This document shows positions 6,015-13,564 of a DNA stretch of 14,522 nucleotides, piece after piece. Made by a program: the position numbers and the translations under genes. Source of the DNA: DATDRS01 sp035291605 (lineage in GTDB: Bacteria; Chloroflexota; Anaerolineae; Anaerolineales; UBA6663). Every line of letters begins with the position of its first letter. Positions within the stretch are counted from its first letter, which is position 1. Below the pieces are notes generated by a model, which worked only from the letters and a program-made list of their open reading frames with translations, had not been told where the DNA came from and made no database searches. The DNA is taken from the NCBI GenBank assembly GCA_035291605.1, contig DATDRS010000358.1, positions 1-14,522 on the forward strand, in the 5' to 3' direction.

Positions 6015-7145
6015 ATGAACATCATCCCCGTTGACACCACCCATCGCCGACAGGTCAAGCAATTTCTCAATTTACCCTTCTACATCTACCGGAACATTCC
6101 GCAGTGGGTGCCGCCGCTGGCGCCCGATGCGCGCCGGATGCTCGACCGGCGCCGCCACCCGTTTTACAGGCACTCGGACGCTGCATTCTTCCTCGCCGTG
6201 AACGAGGCGCGGCCGGTTGGTCGCATCGCCGTCCTCGACAACCGCAACTACAACGAGTTCAACCAGGAGCGTACGGCTTTCTTTTATCTCTTCGAATGCG
6301 AAGACGACCGGGAAGCGGCGGGCGCGTTGTTCGACGCTGCCTTCGGTTGGGCGCGGTTGCGCGGATTGAACAAGATCATCGGCCCCAAAGGCTTCACCGC
6401 GCTCGACGGAATGGGCCTGCTCGTGAAGGGCTTCGAGCACCGCCCGGCGTTTGGCCTTCCCTACAACCCGCCTTACTACGCGGCGCTGGTCGAGGCCGCC
6501 GATTTTGCGCCCGCGGGCGAGGTGGTCTCCGGCTATCTCAGCGCCCGCATGCGCTTCCCCGAGAAGATTCACCAACTCGCCGAGCTGATTCAGAAACGGC
6601 GCGGCCTGCGCGTGGCGCGCTACACAAATCGTCGAGACCTGCGCGCCCTCATCCCCAAATTGAAGGCGTTATATAACGCCGCGCTTGGCGGCACGTCCGG
6701 CAACGTCCCGCTCACCGACGACGAAGCCAAAGCCATCGCCGATCAAATCCTGTGGTTCGCCGACCCGCGTCTCATCAAAATCGTGATGACCGCCGGGCGC
6801 GACGAGCCGGTCGGATTCCTCTTCGCTTATCCCGACATCTCGGCCGCGGTGCAGCGCACCCGAGGCCAGATATTTCCGTTTGGCTGGATTGACCTGTGGC
6901 TGGAACTGCGCCGGACGAAATGGATCAACATCAACGGCGCGGGGATCGTCGAGCAATACCGGGGGTTGGGCGGCACGGCGCTGCTCTTCAGCGAGATGCA
7001 CAAGAGCGTGACCGAGGCGGGACGCTTCGAGCATGCCGATCTCGTCCAGATCGGCGTGGAGAACGACAAGATGCAGCGCGAAATGCGCGACCTGGGGATT
7101 GACTTCTACAAGACGCACCGGATGTATCAGCGGAACCTCACCTAA
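6015..7145 (+). CDS. GNAT-like N-acyltransferase
   Basis: This 376-residue protein is about twice the length of a single GNAT domain. The C-terminal part holds a motif A-like acetyl-CoA loop, VEQYRGLGGTALLFSEM (about 312-328), and ends with the expected beta-alpha elements. The N-terminal part opens with PVDTTHRRQVKQFLNLPFYI and WVPPL, followed by a second GNAT-like strand region (FFLAVNEARPVGRIAVLDN). This order recalls large uncharacterised GNAT proteins of the E. coli YghO type. It probably transfers an acyl group from acyl-CoA to a small molecule or protein in the cytoplasm; the acceptor is unknown. No ribosome site precedes the ATG at 6015, 8 nt after the MFS stop, so translation is probably coupled. 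The reading frame is open far upstream, but that part is the shadow of the MFS gene. Its stop codon lies within a 10-bp tandem duplication. Confidence 0.8.
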   Translation: MNIIPVDTTHRRQVKQFLNLPFYIYRNIPQWVPPLAPDARRMLDRRRHPFYRHSDAAFFLAVNEARPVGRIAVLDNRNYNEFNQERTAFFYLFECEDDREAAGALFDAAFGWARLRGLNKIIGPKGFTALDGMGLLVKGFEHRPAFGLPYNPPYYAALVEAADFAPAGEVVSGYLSARMRFPEKIHQLAELIQKRRGLRVARYTNRRDLRALIPKLKALYNAALGGTSGNVPLTDDEAKAIADQILWFADPRLIKIVMTAGRDEPVGFLFAYPDISAAVQRTRGQIFPFGWIDLWLELRRTKWININGAGIVEQYRGLGGTALLFSEMHKSVTEAGRFEHADLVQIGVENDKMQREMRDLGIDFYKTHRMYQRNLT

Positions 7146-7153
7146 CCTCACCT
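7134..7153. repeat. Exact 10-bp tandem duplication at converging gene ends
   Basis: AACCTCACCT occurs twice head to tail (7134-7143 and 7144-7153). The GNAT stop codon (7143-7145) spans the junction of the copies and the DegV stop (7148-7150) lies in the second copy. With a single copy the GNAT frame would continue into the degV sequence. Confidence 0.9.
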
Positions 7154-8008
7154 ATCAAAGAACCCGACCCCCAGCGTCCCCGGCCCGGCGTGAGTCGTGA
7201 TCGCCGCGCCGACGCTGTAAATCGGGATAGACTCAAATCCTAACGCCGCCTTCAACTCCCCCGCCAGGCGCTGGGCTTCGTCGAGGTCGTCGGCGTGCAT
7301 CACGCACAAACGCGCCTCGGGCGAGCGCGGACACTGCGCGTAGGTCAGCTCCTTGAGGCGCTCAAAGGCGCGGTGGTGCGTCCGCACTTTTTCCAGCGCC
7401 TCCACGCGGCCATCCTTCAATTCGAGGATGGGCTTGATTTGCAGCACGCTGCCGATCAACGCCGACGCGCCGCCGATGCGCCCGCCCTTCTGCAAATATT
7501 CCAGCGTCGCAACTAAAAAGTAAGTCCGCCCGCGCGGGATCATGGCTTGTAACCCGGTCACGATCTCGTCCGCGCTGGCGCCGCTTTCCGCCCACTCGAC
7601 GGCGGCCATGACCATCGAGGCCAGGTTGCCCGCGACCGTGCGCGTGTCGAGGATGCGAATGTCGGCGTCCGGGAAAGAGTCATCCTTCGCCGTCTGCGCC
7701 GAACGGACCGTGCCGCTCATCTCGCCGGAGGGATGGAGAGAGATGACGCTCCGCGCTTCGGCCAACTGGTATGTGTAAGCTTTTATGAACTCGCCCGGCG
7801 GCGGCGCGGAGGTGTGCGGAAGTTCCGAAGAAGATTTCAGACGCCGGATGAAGTCAGGGTAACCGAGTTGAGCTTCTTCAAGAAAACTTTCCTCGCCGAA
7901 GAGCACGACCTGCGGCACGACCGCCACCCCATGCGCCTCCGCATACCCCGGCGGCAGGCTGGCGGTGGTGTCGGTGACGATGCGAATCTTGGCTGGGGTT
8001 CCGGCCAT
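7148..8008 (-). CDS. DegV family (FakB-like) fatty-acid-binding protein
   Basis: DegV proteins bind a long-chain fatty acid; the characterised FakB members present it to the kinase FakA for phosphorylation and phospholipid synthesis. This 286-residue protein has the full family length and motifs: IVTDTTASLP near the N-terminus, the TSAPPPGEF loop, a SGEMSGT serine/threonine region, LEYLQKGGRIGG, a QIKPIL...DGRVEALEKVRT segment and a C-terminal THAGPGTLGVGF. No fakA-like kinase gene is visible in the window. The ATG at 8008 is supported by GAGGA 8 nt upstream. The gene converges with the GNAT gene, leaving only two bases between stops, and is divergent from the DUF433 gene. Whether it takes part in lipid metabolism here is inferred from family membership only. 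Confidence 0.93.
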   Translation of the reverse strand: MAGTPAKIRIVTDTTASLPPGYAEAHGVAVVPQVVLFGEESFLEEAQLGYPDFIRRLKSSSELPHTSAPPPGEFIKAYTYQLAEARSVISLHPSGEMSGTVRSAQTAKDDSFPDADIRILDTRTVAGNLASMVMAAVEWAESGASADEIVTGLQAMIPRGRTYFLVATLEYLQKGGRIGGASALIGSVLQIKPILELKDGRVEALEKVRTHHRAFERLKELTYAQCPRSPEARLCVMHADDLDEAQRLAGELKAALGFESIPIYSVGAAITTHAGPGTLGVGFFDR

Positions 8009-8033
8009 GGTGTGATTCCTCTTCCATCTCTGC

Positions 8034-8039
8034 TACAAT
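8034..8039 (+). promoter_or_regulatory. Candidate extended -10 for the DUF433/DUF5615 operon
   Basis: TGC followed by TACAAT (8034-8039) forms an extended -10 on the plus strand about 90 nt before the start at 8126. No good -35 is seen. It lies within the leader of the divergent degV gene, so the two transcripts would overlap at their 5' ends. Confidence 0.4.
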
Positions 8040-8062
8040 CTCTATGCGATGAGCGCGCGCGG

Positions 8063-8093
8063 AGTATAGCACGGTGTGGTGAGCGTAGGGCAA
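8063..8093 (-). promoter_or_regulatory. Candidate promoter of degV
   Basis: The minus strand has TGC followed by TATACT (8063-8068), an extended -10 one base from consensus. A TTGCCC hexamer (8088-8093) lies 19 nt upstream, which is longer than ideal. That hexamer is part of the 8088-8108 palindrome, so anything binding the palindrome could affect this promoter. Confidence 0.45.
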
Positions 8094-8108
8094 GTTGCCA
8101 ACTTGCCC
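8088..8108. repeat. Perfect palindrome, 10-bp arms around one base
   Basis: GGGCAAGTTG (8088-8097), a central C, and CAACTTGCCC (8099-8108) form a perfect inverted repeat. It sits between the divergent degV and DUF433 genes, ending just before the Shine-Dalgarno sequence of the latter. It may be a dispersed REP-like sequence or an operator for the toxin-antitoxin-type pair. No T-tract follows, so it is not a terminator. Confidence 0.8.
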
Positions 8109-8125
8109 CACAAGGAGCGGGCAAG

Positions 8126-8965
8126 ATGACCGAGGCAGAACTCAACCAGATTCTCGAACGGCTCCAACGGCTGGAGAATGAAGTGAAACAACTGGCCGAG
8201 GCGGTGAAGCCATTGACGGCGGCGGCCGGCGAGTCCAAAGCCGTGCGCGAACAGGCCGCGCCTTACAGCGCCGAGGAGAAGCGCATCATTCAGACGGCGC
8301 ATCCGCACATCGTGCGGATTCCCGAAGTGCAGGGAGGCACACCGCTCATTCGCGGGCCGTACAAGACCGTGTGGGCGGTGGTCGAACTCTTCCAGCGCGG
8401 GATGTCGGCGGAGCAGATTGTGCAGGCGTTTTGGGAAGAGCAGGAAGTGAAACTCACGCTCGCCCAAGTGCATAGTGCATTGAGTTTTTACTTCGACAAC
8501 AAAGAAGAAATAGACAAGACCCTCGCCGAGAAACTGGCCGAGCGCGAGGAGTGGGTGCAACGCTATCTCAAATTGAAGTTCGGGCCCAAAGACCCCGATG
8601 CTGCGCCGCCTCCCCCGCTCCCAGCGACTGAGCCAAAGCCCGTCATCGAGACCGACCATCCCTACATCATCCGCATCCCCGGAAAATTGGGTGGAGAGCC
8701 GATCGTCCGTGACCCCCATTTCACGGTGCGTGGAATAGTGGCGCTGATGCAGCAAGGGATGACCCCTCAACAAATTGTAGTCGAACATGATGGCGACTTA
8801 ACTCCGGCGCAGGTGTATGACGCGCTGAGTTATTACTATGACCACCAAGCAGAGCTAGAGGCCATCTTTGCCGGACACGCCGCGACGGGCGACGAGATGC
8901 GGCGCATCAGCTACCAACAGCAAGTGGAATACGCCAAGCGTAAGCGCGAAGAGAATGTCCGCTGA
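8126..8965 (+). CDS. Double DUF433-domain protein (antitoxin-like) with N-terminal coiled coil
   Basis: This 279-residue protein contains two DUF433 domains. The first (about 57-140) reads HPHIVRIPEVQGGTPLIRG, then a GMSAEQIVQ helix and LAQVHSALSFYFDNKEEID. The second (about 176-250) reads HPYIIRIPGKLGGEPIVRD, GMTPQQIV and LTPAQVYDALSYYYDHQAELE. DUF433 is a small winged-helix-like domain commonly encoded beside DUF5615 PIN-like toxins and regarded as their antitoxin. Usual members have a single domain of about 75-110 residues, so this protein is much enlarged. Residues 5-32 look like a leucine-heptad coiled coil, and a proline-rich linker (158-172) separates the domains. The start is supported by AAGGAG 8 nt upstream. 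The downstream DUF5615-like gene overlaps its end by 11 nt. The domain call is confident; the antitoxin role is inferred from family and context. Confidence 0.85.
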   Translation: MTEAELNQILERLQRLENEVKQLAEAVKPLTAAAGESKAVREQAAPYSAEEKRIIQTAHPHIVRIPEVQGGTPLIRGPYKTVWAVVELFQRGMSAEQIVQAFWEEQEVKLTLAQVHSALSFYFDNKEEIDKTLAEKLAEREEWVQRYLKLKFGPKDPDAAPPPPLPATEPKPVIETDHPYIIRIPGKLGGEPIVRDPHFTVRGIVALMQQGMTPQQIVVEHDGDLTPAQVYDALSYYYDHQAELEAIFAGHAATGDEMRRISYQQQVEYAKRKREENVR

Positions 8966-9173
8966 ATCTGTGGCGCTCTTCATCAGCCTGTATCTCGATG
9001 AAGATGTGTATCGCCGCCTGCCGGCCCTGCTCCGTGCGGAGGGCATCATCGTCACCGAGCAAAGCGGCATTGGCGAAGTTTTACGCCGCTTGTTAGCCCT
9101 GCTCGACAGCGTGACGGCGGGCGAGATGAAGAACACTTTTCGGTATTTGTCGGACTTTGCGGACCGCGTCTAA
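8955..9173 (+). CDS. DUF5615 PIN-like protein with the central part deleted
   Basis: The 72-residue product joins two ends of the DUF5615 family. Residues 12-30 (LYLDEDVYRRLPALLRAEG) match the N-terminal acidic strand and first helix. Residues 31-68, beginning IIVTEQSGIGEVLRRLLALL and ending FRYLSDF, match the C-terminal segment that normally follows about 60-70 residues later. The missing middle normally includes the second acidic cluster in the LTfNxxDF-type strand, so the nuclease-like active site should be incomplete. The join is in frame and lies at a glycine codon, as expected if a deletion occurred between short repeats. The ATG at 8955 overlaps the DUF433 gene by 11 nt, the usual coupled arrangement. 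The product is probably an inactive remnant, though a retained antitoxin-binding peptide is possible. Comparison to the full-length family is from memory. Confidence 0.75.
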   Translation: MSAESVALFISLYLDEDVYRRLPALLRAEGIIVTEQSGIGEVLRRLLALLDSVTAGEMKNTFRYLSDFADRV

Positions 9174-9176
9174 AAA

Positions 9177-9209
9177 AGACCCCGAAGGTTTCGGAAACCT
9201 TCGGGGTCT
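9177..9209 (+). terminator. 15-bp hairpin after the DUF433/DUF5615 operon
   Basis: AGACCCCGAAGGTTT (9177-9191) and AAACCTTCGGGGTCT (9195-9209) pair perfectly around CGG, four bases after the stop codon at 9173. The plus-strand tail (CGCTTTGTTTCTCC) is only moderately T-rich. On the minus strand the tail is a clean run of T, from the A-tract at 9172-9177. It is therefore probably bidirectional, although no leftward gene is visible to its right. Confidence 0.75.
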
Positions 9210-9398
9210 CGCTTTGTTTCTCCTCAATCATCCCCCTATGAATGGCGGGCGGCAGGCAAGTGTGCGAAAATTGGGGCACAGATCCAATCGAGCGCACCAA
9301 GTAGCAGGTGCGATGACAAAATCAATTCCCGGTTTCTGGCGGTGGAGGGTATAATAAGTTCCGCCTAACTCAAGCCGTCACGCAGAGACCAGCCCGCC
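9210..9398. other. Intergenic region before the restriction-modification operon
   Basis: This 189-nt stretch holds no supported gene. It contains an inverted repeat CGCACC (9293-9298) / GGTGCG (9307-9312), whose arms are short enough to be chance, and the candidate promoter listed separately. The GC level drops somewhat after 9270. No recognisable controller (C) protein gene is present. Confidence 0.6.
9350..9355 (+). promoter_or_regulatory. Candidate -10 of the mod-res operon
   Basis: A perfect TATAAT lies at 9350-9355, about 44 nt before the mod start codon. The best -35 with suitable spacing (TTCCCG at 9326-9331, 18-nt spacer) is poor, so expression may be weak or need an activator. Confidence 0.5.
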
Positions 9399-11014
9399 AT
9401 GCCCTCCCTCAACTTCAAAGGCAAGAGCATCATCCGCACGCACCACCTGACCGTGCCTTATCGTCAGTTGGTGCCGAAAAAGAAACTCTCGCTGACCAAG
9501 ACCCCCAACCTCAACGACAACCTGATCATTCACGGCGATAACCTAGAAGCCCTCAAGGCGCTTCTGCCCTCCTTTTCCGGCAAGGTCAAGTGCATTTACA
9601 TTGACCCGCCCTACAACACGGGCAACGAGAAATGGGTATATAACGATAACGTCAACAGCCCCATGCATCAGGATTGGCTGAAAAAGACGGTTGATCGCGA
9701 AGACTTGACCCGCCACGACAAGTGGCTGTGCATGATGTGGCCACGCCTGACGCTTCTGCACGAACTGCTCGCCGAAGACGGCGTAATTTTCATCTCGATT
9801 GACGACAATGAAGTTCATCGTCTGCGAGCAGTGATGGATGAGATTTTTGGAGAGCACAACTTTGTAACGACGGTGATTTGGCACAAAGTCTTTGCACCAA
9901 AAAACACCGCCCAATTCTTTTCCGAGGATCATGATTACATTGTTGTGTACGCCAAAAGTCTCGAAATTTGGAGACCCAAACTGCTTCCACGTACAGAGGA
10001 GATGAACCAGCGTTATGAAAATCCAGACGATGACCCTCGCGACGTTTGGAGTTCAAGCGATTTAACTGCGCGCAATTACTACAGCGAGGGGACATACGAG
10101 GTTACGAGTCCAAGCGGCAAGAAATTTCGCCCGACAATGGGAACATACTGGCGAGTTTCACCCGATAATTTTCGAGCGTTAGACCACGACAAAAGGGTTT
10201 GGTGGGGGCCAGACGGCGATAACATGCCGCGTCTGAAACGATTTTTATCTGAAGTCAAGCAAGGGGTAGTTCCACAGACGCTTTGGTCATATGACGACGT
10301 TGGGCATACCCAAGATGCCAAAAGAGAATTGCTTTCCATTTTAGACTTTGAGACATCAGAAGATGTGTTTGTCACCCCAAAGCCGTCTCATCTCATCAAG
10401 CGGATTCTGCAAATTGCAACCGACTCTGACTCGATTTGTCTCGACTCCTTCGCTGGAAGTGGCACTACAGCGCAATCTGTTCTCGCCCTCAACGCCGAAG
10501 ATGGCGGCAATCGCCGTTTCATCCTCGTGGAGCAGGAATATTACGCGGACAGCATCACCGCAGAGCGGGTGCGGCGAGTCATCAAGGGCGTGCCGGGCAC
10601 AAAGGACGAAGCCCTGCAAAAGGGCTATGGTGGCACGTTTTCGTACTTCACCCTCGGCCCGTCGCTGAACGACGAAAGCGTGCTGAGTGGAAAAGAACTC
10701 CCCTCTTTCAGCGACCTCGCGCGCTATGTGTTCTTCACGACGACGGGCGAGCAATTGGACGAAGCGCAGATAGACGAACCGCGTTATTATCTGGGTGAGA
10801 GTCGGCACTATCAGGTATATCTGTTGTATCAGCCGAGCGTAGACTTTCTGAAAGGCACGCCGCTCAACACCGCATTCGCGCAGGGCTGGGGAGACCAGGG
10901 GAGAAAACGCGGCTGGTGCTGGCCTCGCATAAATATCTGGACGACGACTTCATGCGCCAGCACCGGATTGAGTTCTGCCAACTGCCGTTTGCCATTTACA
11001 AGTTCCGGGCTTAG
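9399..11014 (+). CDS. mod: Type III restriction-modification methyltransferase subunit (Mod), frameshifted near the 3' end
   Basis: Mod methylates adenine N6 in the recognition site and supplies DNA specificity for the whole complex. DPPY (residues 69-72, catalytic motif IV) comes before FAGSGTT (351-357, SAM-binding motif I), which is the beta-class order of Type III and related enzymes. GGTFSYFTLG (411-420) is also typical. The region between them (about 150-345) should hold the target-recognition domain. The first frame is correct to about residue 496 (LNTAFAQG). From about 10901 the expected C-terminus (EKTRLVLASHKYLDDDFMRQ, ending QLPFAIYKFRA) is found in another frame, ending at 11014. 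One base appears to be missing between 10884 and 10901, an area of three G-runs. Restored, the protein would be about 538 residues and end two bases before res; unrestored, the first frame runs to 11126 with a nonsense tail. The start has no clear Shine-Dalgarno. Confidence 0.85.
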
Positions 11015-11016
11015 CC

Positions 11017-13521
11017 ATGCAACCCAAGAACTTCCAACGCGCCGCCCTCAATCGCTTGCGCGAGTATTTGCAGGCGCTCAAAGACGCCCGCGCCAAGCAG
11101 GCGCAAGCGGCGGCGCTGGGCATTGACTACGAATGGGACAAGCAGGCGTGGAAAGTCGTGCGAGGGGACGCGCTCTATGCGCCGCGCAGAAACGGCCTGG
11201 GCGAGCTGCTCCCCGTCGTCTGCCTGAAAATCCCCACTGGCGGCGGCAAGACGCTGATGGCGATCAACGCGCTGGACGACATCAACAGCCTGTATCGCGG
11301 CGAACAGACTGGCCTCATCCTGTGGATCGTCCCCACCACCCAAATTTACAACCAGACCTATCGCGCGCTGCGCGACCGGGCGCACCCGTACCGCCAGCGG
11401 CTTGACCTCGCCAGCGCCGGGCGCACTCTGATCTTAGAGAAGGATCAGTTATTCTCGCCGGAGGATGTGAGCAGTCATCTGGTCGTGCTGATGCTCATGT
11501 TGCCTTCGGCCAATCGCCAGATCAAAGAGACGCTCAAAATCTTTCAAGATCGCGGCGGGTTCGAGGCGTTCTTCCCTCCGGAAGACCGGCCCCAACAACA
11601 CCAGGCCCTCCGCGAGCGGGTGTCCAATCTGGATGCCTTTGAAACCGGGGATGGTCTGTTTCCAGAACAAGTCAAGACCTCGCTGGGCAACGTCCTGCGT
11701 CTGCTCAAGCCGGTCATTATTCTCGACGAAGGCCACAAAACCTACGGCGAACTGGCGCAAGCGACGCTGCGCGGGTTCAACCCGTCGTTCATCCTCGAAC
11801 TCTCTGCGACGCCCACGCGCGAGAGCAACGTGCTGGTCAGCATCAGCGGGCAGAGTGTCCTGCGCGAGGGGATGATCAAATTGCCTATCAACGTCCACAG
11901 CCGGGCCAGCGCAGACTGGCGGGATGCGCTGCTCGGCGCGCATCTCAAACGAGCCGAACTGGAAGTCGTCGCTAGAGATTATCAGAATCAGGCGGGCGTC
12001 CACATCCGCCCCATCTGCCTGATTCAAGTCGAGCGCACGGGCGAGAAACAACGCCTCCCCGGCCTCGTCCACGCCGAAGACGTGCGCGAATATCTCATTG
12101 CCAAGTGCAACATCCTGCCGGAGGAAATCGCTGTCAAAAGCAGCGAGAAAGACGACATCGAGAACATTGATCTGCTCGACCCGGACTGCCCGATCAAGTA
12201 CATCATCACCAAGCAGGCCCTGCAAGAAGGCTGGGACTGCCCTTTTGCCTACGTCCTCGCCACCTTGCTCAACACCACCGCCCCAACCAGCATGACGCAG
12301 TTGGTGGGCCGCGTTTTGCGCCAGCCCTATGCCACGAAGACGAACATCCCGGCCCTCGACGAAAGTTACGTGTATTTCTCCCGACAGCGGACGGGGGAAC
12401 TGATTAAGCGCGTCTACGCGGCCCTGCGCGACGAGGGGCTGGACGACGTGCAGGATGGCGTCGCAGTGCACCAGGAAACCTCGCCTGGCCAGAGCATGAT
12501 GACGGAACTCGCCATCCGCCCGCAGTTCGCGGAGTATGCGGGCAAGGTGTATCTGCCCTGCTTCGTGGTGCCGGACGCGCCCGGCCAGTTCCGCGAAGTG
12601 GGTTATGAGATGGACATCCTCAGCCGGGTGGACTTCGAGAAGATTGACCTCGGCTTATTTGACACACTGGAACTCAACCCGACGGCGACCGGCGACACGG
12701 CGACTAAAATCACTTTGGAGGGCGCAACCGATGCGGTGCACGTGACCGAGGCGGTGGAACTGCCGCTCGATCTGGTCTTTGTCACACAACAACTGCTGGA
12801 CGTTGTGCCGAATCCCTGGGTGGCCTACCCCATTGCCAAAAACATCATCGAGCGGCTGCGCCGCCGCTTCTCCGACGCGGCGATCCGGCGCGATCTCGGC
12901 TTTGTGATCAGCGAATTGAAAAAGGTGATGGTGGCTGGCCGTGATGAGCAAGCCAGGCAGATTTTCATGCAACTGCTCAAAGACAAGCAGCTGAACTTCT
13001 GGCTCATCACGGGCTGTGCGGGCAACGCGATCCCTGACCGGATTCGCGCTCGGAGTGGGCCAAAGTTGCGCCATTCCGACACTGATGAGCAACCCGCGCT
13101 CTCGTTGTTTGATTACGCCGCAGAAGAGTTCAACTCCCCCGAGGCGGCTGTGGCTTTGTATCTCGACCGTCAGCAGTGGATTCTGGGATGGTTCCGCAAC
13201 TTGGTGAAGACTGGTTACAGCCTTCAAGGCTGGCAGCCGGGACGGGTCTATCCGGATTTTATTGCGCTGCAAGGCGAGCCAACCGAGGCCGGCCTGCCGC
13301 GGCTTTCCACAGTGCGGGTGCTGGAAACCAAAGGCATCCATCTCAAGAACGAAGACACCGATTACAAAAAGGAACTCTTCCAGTTCTGTAACGATTACAG
13401 CCAGCCCAAGCCGTGGGATGAGATCGCCGGACAATTCGCAGACCACGAAGTGCGATTCCACGTGGTTTTTGAGGACGAATGGGAGCGTGTACTCAACGCC
13501 CTCCTCGCCCAAATGTCATAG
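11017..13521 (+). CDS. res: Type III restriction enzyme subunit (Res), SF2 helicase-endonuclease
   Basis: Res uses ATP to translocate or switch along DNA and cleaves when the complex meets unmethylated sites; it works only with Mod. This 834-residue protein shows SF2 helicase motifs in order: Walker A IPTGGGKT (72-79), DEGH (237-240), SATPTR (263-268), EGWDCP (404-409) and QLVGRVLRQP (428-437). The C-terminal nuclease is a PD-ExK type, with YPDFIAL (D747) and VLETKG (E770, K772). All key residues are present, so the subunit looks functional. It is somewhat shorter than EcoP15I Res, which is about 970 residues. The start at 11017 lies two bases after the restored mod stop, indicating tight coupling; without that restoration mod would overlap res by 110 nt. 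An IS5-family element is inserted just after the stop, leaving res intact. Confidence 0.92.
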   Translation: MQPKNFQRAALNRLREYLQALKDARAKQAQAAALGIDYEWDKQAWKVVRGDALYAPRRNGLGELLPVVCLKIPTGGGKTLMAINALDDINSLYRGEQTGLILWIVPTTQIYNQTYRALRDRAHPYRQRLDLASAGRTLILEKDQLFSPEDVSSHLVVLMLMLPSANRQIKETLKIFQDRGGFEAFFPPEDRPQQHQALRERVSNLDAFETGDGLFPEQVKTSLGNVLRLLKPVIILDEGHKTYGELAQATLRGFNPSFILELSATPTRESNVLVSISGQSVLREGMIKLPINVHSRASADWRDALLGAHLKRAELEVVARDYQNQAGVHIRPICLIQVERTGEKQRLPGLVHAEDVREYLIAKCNILPEEIAVKSSEKDDIENIDLLDPDCPIKYIITKQALQEGWDCPFAYVLATLLNTTAPTSMTQLVGRVLRQPYATKTNIPALDESYVYFSRQRTGELIKRVYAALRDEGLDDVQDGVAVHQETSPGQSMMTELAIRPQFAEYAGKVYLPCFVVPDAPGQFREVGYEMDILSRVDFEKIDLGLFDTLELNPTATGDTATKITLEGATDAVHVTEAVELPLDLVFVTQQLLDVVPNPWVAYPIAKNIIERLRRRFSDAAIRRDLGFVISELKKVMVAGRDEQARQIFMQLLKDKQLNFWLITGCAGNAIPDRIRARSGPKLRHSDTDEQPALSLFDYAAEEFNSPEAAVALYLDRQQWILGWFRNLVKTGYSLQGWQPGRVYPDFIALQGEPTEAGLPRLSTVRVLETKGIHLKNEDTDYKKELFQFCNDYSQPKPWDEIAGQFADHEVRFHVVFEDEWERVLNALLAQMS

Positions 13522-13529
13522 GCAGGACC

Positions 13530-13532
13530 ATT
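13530..13532. repeat. Left target-site duplication (ATT)
   Basis: ATT immediately precedes the left inverted repeat and is matched by ATT at 14520-14522 after the right one. A 3-bp A-N-T duplication is what I recall for the ISL2 group of the IS5 family. Three bases alone could match by chance. Confidence 0.6.
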
Positions 13533-13549
13533 AGACCTTATCGGAAATA
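13533..13549 (+). repeat. IS left terminal inverted repeat
   Basis: This 17-bp sequence is identical to the reverse complement of the right end. Just inside it, TTATCG (in the repeat) and CGATAA (about 13552-13557) form a further short inverted pair that could fold in transcripts entering from outside. Confidence 0.9.
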
Positions 13550-13564
13550 AGCGATAATTGGGTT

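Noticed and set aside
9293..9312. CGCACC / GGTGCG inverted repeat as a controller-protein operator
   Set aside because: Arms of six bases with an 8-nt gap are expected by chance in GC-rich DNA, and no C-protein gene is present.
9238..9354. 38-codon open frame before mod
   Set aside because: It overlaps the likely mod promoter, has no ribosome site and no recognisable similarity.
11449..12471. 340-residue open frame on the minus strand inside res
   Set aside because: It lies opposite a well-supported gene with helicase motifs, shows no family motif, and is the kind of antisense frame produced by GC-rich codon use.
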